Positions 14,359 to 20,804 of a DNA stretch of 20,804 nt are shown piece by piece. A program made the translations under genes and the position numbers. The notes beneath the pieces were generated by a model, which worked only from the letters and a program-made list of their open reading frames with translations, did not search any database and had not been told where the DNA came from. Numbering within the stretch: position 1 is the stretch's first letter; each line of letters begins with the position of its first letter. The stretch comes from a virus: positions 1-20,804 of the IMG/VR virus record IMGVR_UViG_3300044985_000020; one strand, 5' to 3'.

Positions 14359-15315
14359 CTAATTAAACCAATTGGTAGTAGGCATATCAGTTCCACCTGT
14401 AGGGTTTGAAGCAAACAAGTGAGTGCTCCATTCCTTAGTATAGTTAGAACCTTTATGCTGTACTGACAACACTTGGTAAGTGGCTGAACCAGCTACAGAA
14501 TCTTCTAGTAACTTGCTAGCTACTTGTAAAGCTTCTTCATCCACACTGGTTCCAGCAGTTAATAGTTTAGTTATATTTATAATACTACTAGGTCTTATCT
14601 TCTCATCTAGGTTAGAGTGGACTGCAATAGTAGCTGGCCCTAATTTAGGGTTGCCTCTCATGTTCCTAGTATCCAAAGTAATCTCACCAGTACTGGTTCT
14701 TAAATCAGTACCAGCAACATTCTTTGAATCAGGCTTGTAAGCTATTACAATATTATCTCCTTCTGTATAGAAGTTAAATCCATACTGAGTAGCTAATCTC
14801 TCAAGGCAAGTCATAGCTGAACCTGTATGCTTAGATATGTTCTTATCAGGTACATAGTTCAACACTTCATCAGGGAAAGTTTTATAAATAATCTTACCTG
14901 AGAAGTCAACCTCACCTAATATACTTTCTATAACTTTCTTAAGACTTGGTACAGTTACATAAATCTCTATAGGCTTTTGTAAGTACAACTTATAAATCTT
15001 AGAGTAGCAAAACATAGAGAAGACAGTATCAGGTACTTTCTTTTCTTCTAGTGCATTACTAATGTATAACTGGTTAGCTATTACAGTTGGCTCTTTATCA
15101 TGAAGAGAAGTACTTAATGTCACATACTTCTCACCAGAAGAAAGTCTACTCACTGTACTAGGTAATAGGTTATATATACTAAACTTAGCTCTAGAGAAAC
15201 CATTAATATGCCTTACGTCAAAATCTATCCGTAAGTCATTTGCTTCAAACACTTTATTACCTTTCTTGTCAGTAACTCTTAAATTAACATACTGACCGAA
15301 TTTCTTTAGTGCCAT
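14359..15315 (-). CDS. Baseplate hub protein (gp44/gp27-like)
   Basis: A 318-aa protein, beta-rich at the N-terminus (FGQYVNLRVTDKKGN, DLRIDFDVRHINGFSRAKFS, IYNL), typical of hub proteins that cap the tube and hold the spike. The centre has LKKVIESILGEVDFSG and a LERLATQYGFNFYTEGDNIV segment seen in gpD/gp44-like hubs. The C-terminus includes QVLSVQHKGSNYTKEWSTH, a conserved-looking end of hub proteins that report tail-tip geometry. It starts two bases after the tape measure stop, with GGAGG inside the last tape measure codons, so expression is likely coupled. The assignment is by pattern and position. Confidence 0.8.
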   Translation of the reverse strand: MALKKFGQYVNLRVTDKKGNKVFEANDLRIDFDVRHINGFSRAKFSIYNLLPSTVSRLSSGEKYVTLSTSLHDKEPTVIANQLYISNALEEKKVPDTVFSMFCYSKIYKLYLQKPIEIYVTVPSLKKVIESILGEVDFSGKIIYKTFPDEVLNYVPDKNISKHTGSAMTCLERLATQYGFNFYTEGDNIVIAYKPDSKNVAGTDLRTSTGEITLDTRNMRGNPKLGPATIAVHSNLDEKIRPSSIINITKLLTAGTSVDEEALQVASKLLEDSVAGSATYQVLSVQHKGSNYTKEWSTHLFASNPTGGTDMPTTNWFN

Positions 15316-15316
15316 G

Positions 15317-18300
15317 TTAGCCTCCTGTACCTATACCTGTCTCTTCATCAATGTTTAAGTCTCCATCAACATCAACTTCTGTTCTAATTAAATCAGGATT
15401 GACTTCAACATTAACATCAACATTAGTTGTCTTATTAGCTTCTGCTTTATCTATAGTAGAGGCTTTCATTTGCCCTATATCAGTTGGTGGTATTGCATCA
15501 TCAGGTGAGGTAGCCCACTCATATAATTCATTAAGTACACCTACACCAGCACCTATACCAGCACCTACAGCAGTACCCACAACAGGAACAACAGAACCTA
15601 TGGCAGCACCGCCAGCAGCAAACTCAGCTACATCTAATGCACTGTCTACAAAGCCTCCATCATCTTCTACATCACCTATATATCTAGCTCCAGCAGTTAC
15701 AGCAGTAGCAGCAATAGCAGGAGACATAACCTTGGCAGCATTTAATAAACCTTTACCCATGCTCGCAGAAGACTTGGCAGCAGTCACTAGACCACTTCCA
15801 GCTTTACTAGCATTGGCTTTTAGATTACTTAACATAGGAGAAGCTTTCTTACCAGCTAAGTAGGCAGCACCTACTCCAATAGCAGGAGCAGCTATATCAA
15901 CAGCCGCTACTGTAGCACCTAAGTTTTCTCCACCTACTACACCACCTATACCTTCTACTACATCAGCTTTGACATCACGGAAATCATGCATCAAGTCTTT
16001 AACAGCAGAATCTACTTTTCTCATTATAGGTTCATTTACATCACCACTTGCACTAGAAAGAGTCTCACCAGTAGCATCAGAAACAGTAAGTTCTGGTACA
16101 TTCAATATGTTAGCTACTTGTGCTCTATCTCTAGGGTTAAGCCCTTTCATTGCATCTTGAGCTTGAGCAATATAACTTTGAGCATCCATAGTATTACGAT
16201 TATCGTAGAAGCCAGTTAAGTCGATAGCTCTTACATTATCTGAACTTGATGCAGCAATAGCTGTCTGTACTCTAGCTGTTTCTTTAGCAGCAGTTATCTC
16301 GTTCTTATAAACAGATACTTGACTGCCAGCAGCTAAGATAGTTGAAGTAGCTCCTGATTTATCTAAACCAGATTCCATCAAGGCATCGCTTAAACCCCTT
16401 GCTTGGTTAGCTTCAATACCTGCTTTAGCTCCTAACTGTATCGCATCCATTTCTTCATTGACAGTAGCCATAGTTGCTTTAGCTAACTTCTGCAAAGTAC
16501 TTGAAGCAGACTTTACATTCTCAGAGAAGTTCTTTAATGACTCAGAGGCTTCTTCTAAATCTTCATTGTTTCCACCCTTGCTAGGTGGTGGCACCTTCCA
16601 ACCATCTTTAGGTATATGATTGAGTATTCTACCAGAACTTCCTTTTCTGCCGCCTCCATGAAAGTAGTCTGCTTTGGTATTATTTACCTTTACATCTTCT
16701 ACTTTGCCATCAGGTTTGGCATTACTTACTTCTTCTGTACTTCTAGAGTAAGGAGACTTGTTAGCATTACTTTCTCCACCTTTACCGCCACTAGGGTTGA
16801 AAGCTTTCATAGGTTCATCTTTGTCAACTACTTCTTTGAAAGCTTCTGTTTGTCCTTTTCTTTGATTCTTCTTACGCGGCTTTCTTGCACCCTTAACATC
16901 TTCTGCCAAAGCGAATACCCCTCTGTTGTCAAGACCAGCAGCAATCTCTTGAGCCTCCTGACCAGCAGCTAGAATTTCAGCTTGTAGTTCAGGGTTCTCT
17001 TCTACTAACTCGTAGAAAGATTCACCAGTGTATTTATTAAGAGCATAGAAGTGAGTTTGTTTCTCTCCTGTCTCCATCATTTGCATTTGCATTTGTACTT
17101 GAGTATCAGCAAGTGCAGTTTTCATGCCTTTACTATTAAAGTTTTTAATCTCTAATAAGCCAGCACTTTCACCAGTAACTTTGTCAAACAGTCTACCATC
17201 TGGTGAGGCTCCAAAACCTTTATGTTTAGACTCAAAGAAAGCTTCTTCAAAATTAAGATTCTTGCCTTCACCAGCTAAGAAGCTTGCAACAGCTTTATCT
17301 TCTGATTCATTACCTTCTCTGGTAAATGCGTTACCTCTAAAGGGTTCACCAGTACCTAGCCTTTCTCTAGCTAGCTCAACTGCCATGCGCTCTGAACCTC
17401 TGCCCATTGTTAAGGTCTTAGCTATAGAGCCAGTTATATTACCTTTACGTTGAGCAAGCCACTCAGGTGTACCCTGCTCAGGCATAGGTTCTTGAAGTAC
17501 TCTTAGTTGGTATTTTTCTTGGTCAGTAAGCTCTCTACTTCCAGATAGTTCTAATAAAGATTTTAGTTTACTACTTTGTTGACTTTCTAATGATTCATTT
17601 TCTAGGAACTTTTCTACAAACACTTGAGATTCTGACAACTCTTTAGCTCCATACATGCCACCCTTTTGAGAACCTTTGCCATGTTTAGCTATGGCTTCTT
17701 GGGTCATGGGAGTGGCTTCTGAACCGTCTAGGTTTAAGTCTAGTATAGCAGATTCATTACGAGCATTGTCTAGGTTACGTTGTTCTTCTTGGTTGGCATC
17801 AAAGCCACGTGAACGTCCTCTACCTTCTGTCTCATCCCTTAATGTAGGCATCTGCTCTCTAAGTACTTTAGCAGCAAACTCAGCTTTCTCTTGATACAAA
17901 CTCATCTTACGTGTTTGTTCAGCCTTAGCTTTAGCAAACCATTCAGCATTTTCAGGTGTACCAAAACCATAAGGCGATTTACCTATAGGAAATAAAGATT
18001 TAGTAAGGCTTGGCTTTTCATCCCAATACTCTTTAGACCTTTCATCTAGAGGAAGATTCTCATTAGTTAAAGCTACTTCGCTAAAACCAAACTGTAGTCT
18101 ATCTAAAGCTGTACTGCCTTTACCAGCCATAGTAGGTTTAATTCCAGTAATGCCTGTTTCATTAGGTAAAGGTAGCAAGGCTGAACTATGGGCACTCATA
18201 GTGCTATCCATAAACCTTTCAGTTATTGCTTCTTCTAAACCTAACTGTCTTGTACCATGTATAGAAGAACCTATTGTCTCTTCATGTACATATAAGGCAG

Positions 18301-18928
18301 CTAAATCTTTAACATTAGTAAGGGCTAGTTTTAAGTCTTCATCAGCTTGAAACTGTCTTTCTGGGTTCAAAGTATGCCCAGCTAACCTGCTACCAGCACC
18401 CTTATCCATGTACTCGCCAGAAGTATTTCCTAACATACTTATAACTGTGTTAATCTCAGTCTTGTCTCTAGGAAATTGAATACCTCTTGGGAAGTCCTCA
18501 CCTTTCATTTCTCTGGCAAAGTCTGCTCCCTTCATACCTGTGACATCTTCAAACTCTTCAATAGCAGCAGCTATCTTTAAAGGGTCTACACCTTTAGGCT
18601 TGAACTTGCCAGACAGTAATCCACGAATACCAGATTGAATAGTAGGTGACATATGAGACAAACGACCAAGTTGCAAATCTCTTGCAGTCATCATGCCTTC
18701 TTGTTCTTGATTAACTCTGCCTACTACTTCTTCTCTTAAGTCATGGAAGGCATTTTCCATATTGGATAAAGTGCCATATTCTTCTAGTAAGGATTCTTCT
18801 GGTGATAACCCACCATACTCTTTTCCAAACTCTTCTGAACCCATAATTGTTAGACCAGACAACTCTTCATTATCATTATCACCATAGATGTCTCCATCTA
18901 AGTCGTCATCTAAGTAGTTACTAGACAT
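15317..18928 (-). CDS. Tape measure protein with embedded YqaJ-type nuclease domain
   Basis: A 1203-aa protein in the tape measure position, directly after the tail assembly chaperone and before the hub. It is highly acidic at the start (residues 6-22). Residues about 482-640 form a YqaJ/lambda-exonuclease-like domain: GTPEWLAQRKGNITGS (486-501), Gly539 with Glu543, SPDG with Asp577, LLEIKN with Glu593 and Lys595, and QVQMQM with Gln610/Gln612. These match the catalytic set of lambda exonuclease (E85, D119, E129, K131, Q157). A Lys/Arg-rich linker follows (682-692). The helical C-terminal half ends in two Ala/Gly-rich hydrophobic segments (about 1002-1026 and 1102-1132), as in tape measure proteins that enter the host membrane. 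The ATG is preceded by AGGAGGT. Tape measure identity is from length, position and C-terminus. Confidence 0.85.
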   Translation of the reverse strand: MSSNYLDDDLDGDIYGDNDNEELSGLTIMGSEEFGKEYGGLSPEESLLEEYGTLSNMENAFHDLREEVVGRVNQEQEGMMTARDLQLGRLSHMSPTIQSGIRGLLSGKFKPKGVDPLKIAAAIEEFEDVTGMKGADFAREMKGEDFPRGIQFPRDKTEINTVISMLGNTSGEYMDKGAGSRLAGHTLNPERQFQADEDLKLALTNVKDLAALYVHEETIGSSIHGTRQLGLEEAITERFMDSTMSAHSSALLPLPNETGITGIKPTMAGKGSTALDRLQFGFSEVALTNENLPLDERSKEYWDEKPSLTKSLFPIGKSPYGFGTPENAEWFAKAKAEQTRKMSLYQEKAEFAAKVLREQMPTLRDETEGRGRSRGFDANQEEQRNLDNARNESAILDLNLDGSEATPMTQEAIAKHGKGSQKGGMYGAKELSESQVFVEKFLENESLESQQSSKLKSLLELSGSRELTDQEKYQLRVLQEPMPEQGTPEWLAQRKGNITGSIAKTLTMGRGSERMAVELARERLGTGEPFRGNAFTREGNESEDKAVASFLAGEGKNLNFEEAFFESKHKGFGASPDGRLFDKVTGESAGLLEIKNFNSKGMKTALADTQVQMQMQMMETGEKQTHFYALNKYTGESFYELVEENPELQAEILAAGQEAQEIAAGLDNRGVFALAEDVKGARKPRKKNQRKGQTEAFKEVVDKDEPMKAFNPSGGKGGESNANKSPYSRSTEEVSNAKPDGKVEDVKVNNTKADYFHGGGRKGSSGRILNHIPKDGWKVPPPSKGGNNEDLEEASESLKNFSENVKSASSTLQKLAKATMATVNEEMDAIQLGAKAGIEANQARGLSDALMESGLDKSGATSTILAAGSQVSVYKNEITAAKETARVQTAIAASSSDNVRAIDLTGFYDNRNTMDAQSYIAQAQDAMKGLNPRDRAQVANILNVPELTVSDATGETLSSASGDVNEPIMRKVDSAVKDLMHDFRDVKADVVEGIGGVVGGENLGATVAAVDIAAPAIGVGAAYLAGKKASPMLSNLKANASKAGSGLVTAAKSSASMGKGLLNAAKVMSPAIAATAVTAGARYIGDVEDDGGFVDSALDVAEFAAGGAAIGSVVPVVGTAVGAGIGAGVGVLNELYEWATSPDDAIPPTDIGQMKASTIDKAEANKTTNVDVNVEVNPDLIRTEVDVDGDLNIDEETGIGTGG
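17009..17485 (-). other. YqaJ/lambda-exonuclease-like nuclease domain within the tape measure gene
   Basis: This segment encodes residues 482-640. The order of motifs is W-R-G-GS, Gly-x3-Glu, Ser-Pro-Asp-Gly, Leu-Leu-Glu-Ile-Lys, and Gln-Val-Gln-x-Gln-Met. That is the full order of YqaJ viral recombinase nucleases, with the PD-(D/E)XK residues Asp577, Glu593 and Lys595 all present. The domain is flanked by low-complexity linkers, consistent with an inserted module. Confidence 0.85.
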
Positions 18929-18937
18929 AGCTACCTC

Positions 18938-19506
18938 CTATTTCATATGTTGTTTAATTTCAATTATCTGGTGCATCATTTCTAAATCATAGATAGTATA
19001 TGTACCGTCTTTTAATTCTTTCAAAGAACACATAGGCGGATTTACTAGCAAAGGTCTGATAAAGTACCCATTAAGTTCAGGGTATATTGAACTATAATCT
19101 ACAGGTAACTTGTCAGCCTCCCCTCTGGCTATTTGTCGGGGGAGGGTTCCTTTGCTAAGCCTAAGGCGAAAAAAGAAGAGTACTGAGCATGTATTACATG
19201 AGTAAACAATTCTGCTATCTCACCTAAGTTGCTTTCAAACATACTATCTATAGTATCTTCTGTAATCTTCTTACCATCAATACGTACCTGACATACAAAA
19301 TGTTTGATTAGCTGTGCTACGATTGCTGGCTCTTTAGCATCCATAATAGCTACAATAGTAGAAGCTAAATTTAGTTCTGCTATGTTTATTATATTCTCTG
19401 AGCCTAAGTACTTACCTGCCTTAGTTAGGTTTTCTAAAGCTACACCAACATCCCATGAAGGTATAAATATTTCTTTACCACTTTTAATTGTTGCATTATA
19501 TGACAT
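18938..19506 (-). CDS. Tail assembly chaperone frameshift product (about 189 aa)
   Basis: If ribosomes slip back one base at TTTTTTC (19174-19168), reading passes the 125-aa stop and stays open to a TAG at 18938, ten bases before the tape measure ATG. This adds 76 residues (RLRLSKGTLPRQIA, through EADKLPVDYSSIYPEL, to EIKQHMK) after residue 113. The extension has no start codon with a ribosome site. A pair of chaperones, short and frameshift-extended, encoded just before the tape measure gene is a classic feature (lambda G/GT, P2 E/E'). The long form would recruit tail tube protein to the tape measure. Confidence 0.75.
19117..19174 (-). promoter_or_regulatory. Programmed -1 frameshift site with downstream hairpin
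   Basis: T TTT TTC (19174-19168) is in the correct phase for a canonical -1 slippery heptamer (codons 112-113, Phe-Phe). A second possible slip site, five C (19142-19138), lies further on. A GC-rich stem CCTCCCC/GGGGAGG (19145-19139 with 19123-19117, loop 15) follows and encloses the 0-frame stop. Its 22-base spacing from the heptamer is longer than usual. A GC-rich island in an AT-rich genome supports selection for structure. Confidence 0.7.
19129..19506 (-). CDS. Tail assembly chaperone, short form
   Basis: A 125-aa mainly helical protein (SWDVGVALENLTKAGKYLGS, then AELNLASTIVAIM, AIVAQLIKHFVCQV) lying between tail tube and tape measure genes, where contractile-tail phages encode their tail assembly chaperone. 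AGGAG is placed 7 bases before the ATG. The last codons include a canonical slippery heptamer and a hairpin, and the -1 frame continues to the tape measure gene, giving a longer second product. Chaperones of this type coat the tape measure until tube subunits assemble. The call rests on position, size and the frameshift arrangement rather than on a recognised family motif. Confidence 0.8.
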   Translation of the reverse strand: MSYNATIKSGKEIFIPSWDVGVALENLTKAGKYLGSENIINIAELNLASTIVAIMDAKEPAIVAQLIKHFVCQVRIDGKKITEDTIDSMFESNLGEIAELFTHVIHAQYSSFFALGLAKEPSPDK

Positions 19507-19522
19507 TTTATTCTCCTAAAAT

Positions 19523-19551
19523 AAAAAAGCCCCATCCTAGAAGGATAGAGC
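19523..19551 (-). terminator. Intrinsic terminator between tail tube and chaperone genes
   Basis: On the minus strand GCTCTATCCT (19551-19542) pairs with AGGATGGGGC (19538-19529), with two G-T pairs, across a 3-base loop, followed by six T. It lies in the 65-base gap after the tube gene. It probably reduces read-through so that sheath and tube, needed in many copies, outnumber chaperone and tape measure. Confidence 0.9.
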
Positions 19552-19571
19552 AATTTATTGGTTATATTATG

Positions 19572-20069
19572 TTATTGGATTGATTCACCAATATCTTGGT
19601 TATCATTACCAAACTTACGTTCGAACTCAACCTTTTCAAAAGTAAGTACCCATGTAACTGTGTTCATAGTTTGACCACGCGCCATAGCTGGCATAGCTAA
19701 GATAACACCATTTGTCATGGTACATTCATCTTTGCCCATATTATCTTTTAACTTGGCTTGGATAGGCTTAACTAAAGCCCCATCTGCTTCTGCTAAAGAT
19801 TGGAAGTAGTTGGCGTAATCTTGTAGATACTTGTTTTCTTCCGAGTTCATTAGTACTGGGAAAGTTAAATCACCAGCTACTATACGTTGCATGCTTACGA
19901 CCATATCCCCATAAGCACCGAACTGTGTCGTTGCAATAGGTGCTCTACGCATAATGTTAATTAAGTTTTCACCAGTAGAGAAACCTCGTACTGATAATTT
20001 CTTAACACTGCCAGAAGCAGATGGAATCTCTAGGATTAAATCTACATTAGCAAAACTATATTGATACAT
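19572..20069 (-). CDS. Tail tube protein (DUF3277-like)
   Basis: A 165-aa protein (MYQYSFANVDLILEIPSASG; ENLINIMRRAPIATTQFGAYGD; GDLTFPVLMNSEENKYLQDY; VTWVLTFEKVEFERKFGN) fitting tail tube proteins of the Mu-like/DUF3277 type. These stack as hexameric rings to form the inner tail channel. It lies directly after the sheath gene by 10 bases with AAGGA before its ATG, and before a strong terminator, the usual arrangement. The family name is from recalled pattern; the tube role is well supported by length and position. Confidence 0.82.
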   Translation of the reverse strand: MYQYSFANVDLILEIPSASGSVKKLSVRGFSTGENLINIMRRAPIATTQFGAYGDMVVSMQRIVAGDLTFPVLMNSEENKYLQDYANYFQSLAEADGALVKPIQAKLKDNMGKDECTMTNGVILAMPAMARGQTMNTVTWVLTFEKVEFERKFGNDNQDIGESIQ

Positions 20070-20079
20070 TTTTTATTCC

Positions 20080-20804
20080 TTATTCTGAGAATGAGCCTAC
20101 TACAGCTACTTCATGTAAAGCTCCAGAGCCTGCTACTTCAAAAGTCATTCCTGAATAGATACGGTTACCCTTATCACCAGCAGAAACTTCTGCGATTGAA
20201 GGAGCATTGATTCGGAACCCACGTGGTAAGAAAGTGCCATCAGGTAAGTAACCTGCACTTGCTAAGCCATTAGTTACCGCTGCTTGTAAAGACCTGTCTA
20301 ATGTAGCTTCTACAATGTTAATGCCTGTCTGGTTGAAAGGAACCTTGTCAGGTGACTGGTACAACGCATTAAATAAGTCTACTTCGCAACGATTCTCTAG
20401 CCACAATACACCATGAGTAGTATCTAACCAAGTGCCAGAAGACATACGAGAGTCGGTGAAAGCATTAACAGAGTTAACACCAGAACCTATCTTAACAACA
20501 GCATTAGCATTCTTAGCACGTAGATGCGCCAACTCGTTTGGAGATAAATCTTCTGCGGTTACGTTTGCTAACTGTTTAAGGTTTAGTGTAATAGTAGTTC
20601 CAACTCCATTGAAGTTGACACTTGCAGCACGTCCCCAAGCAGCAGAACTAGGATACTCATTAGTTGTTTTAGAGTAACAAGTCATTGCAAAGCTAGAAGT
20701 AATATCTTTAACCTTAAAGGCTACATTGTTCTCACTACTTGTAATAGTCGAAATATCGTTTGTAGTATTAACAAACACTTTCTTGAAGCCTGTAGCTGAT
20801 TGAG
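20080..20804 (-). CDS. Tail sheath protein, C-terminal part (DUF3383-like), cut by window edge
   Basis: About 241 C-terminal residues of a contractile tail sheath. The reading frame continues past the window end, so the Val codon at 20776-20778 is internal and not a start. Residues near the end (KVPFNQTGINIVEATLDRSL, AVTNGLASAGYLPDG, GFRINAPSIAE, NRIYSGMTFEVAGSGALHEV) follow the pattern of DUF3383 sheath proteins, whose C-terminal domain forms the conserved sheath core. Contraction of the sheath drives the tube through the host envelope. The tube gene follows after 10 bases. Confidence 0.88.
   Translation of the reverse strand, partial: QSATGFKKVFVNTTNDISTITSSENNVAFKVKDITSSFAMTCYSKTTNEYPSSAAWGRAASVNFNGVGTTITLNLKQLANVTAEDLSPNELAHLRAKNANAVVKIGSGVNSVNAFTDSRMSSGTWLDTTHGVLWLENRCEVDLFNALYQSPDKVPFNQTGINIVEATLDRSLQAAVTNGLASAGYLPDGTFLPRGFRINAPSIAEVSAGDKGNRIYSGMTFEVAGSGALHEVAVVGSFSE

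Noticed and set aside
15351-15863. Plus-strand open frame of 170 codons opposite the tape measure gene
   Set aside because: Low-complexity Ser/Ala/Pro mirror of the Ala/Gly-rich coding strand with no ribosome site; shadow frame.

Overview
This window is part of a tailed bacteriophage with a contractile tail (a myovirus). The DNA is AT-rich, every convincing gene lies on the minus strand, and the genes are tightly packed, several sharing a TAATG stop/start. No integrase, tRNA, insertion sequence or CRISPR array is visible. Host and taxonomy cannot be read from the sequence; a Gram-negative, possibly marine, host is only a guess from the baseplate type and the DUF285-type adhesin.

In the direction of transcription (right to left), positions 20804-10287 hold the tail and baseplate genes: C-terminal part of the tail sheath, tail tube, an intrinsic terminator, a tail assembly chaperone with a probable -1 frameshift extension, a 1203-residue tape measure protein, a hub protein, a Dit-like hub/adaptor protein, the central spike, a gp25-like wedge protein, a baseplate J-like protein, and a DUF2612-like protein that probably links fibres to the baseplate. 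Positions 10276-3486 hold three large host-recognition proteins: a modular fibre with a chitin-binding-like module, a fibre with 18 DUF285/BspA-type repeats in two duplicated blocks, and a fibre ending in an S74 intramolecular chaperone. A strong terminator at 3437-3474 closes the block.

Positions 3485-2920 are non-coding and unusually rich in inverted repeats. Then comes a small cassette of three very short ORFs (20, 26 and 52 codons) followed by a compact T7-like single-subunit RNA polymerase (553-2514). Positions 1-552 are non-coding and carry hairpins, a 20-bp direct repeat and sequence motifs shared with the gap on the other side of the polymerase. These motifs are candidates for that polymerase's promoters.

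The most unusual features are: (1) a complete YqaJ/lambda-exonuclease-type nuclease domain inside the tape measure protein, with all catalytic residues present, which suggests a nuclease carried in the tail and possibly delivered into the host; (2) a short-N-terminus single-subunit RNA polymerase in a contractile-tailed phage, flanked by shared motifs containing ACTATATT; (3) the duplicated DUF285 adhesin; and (4) the run of inverted repeats at 2997-3474.
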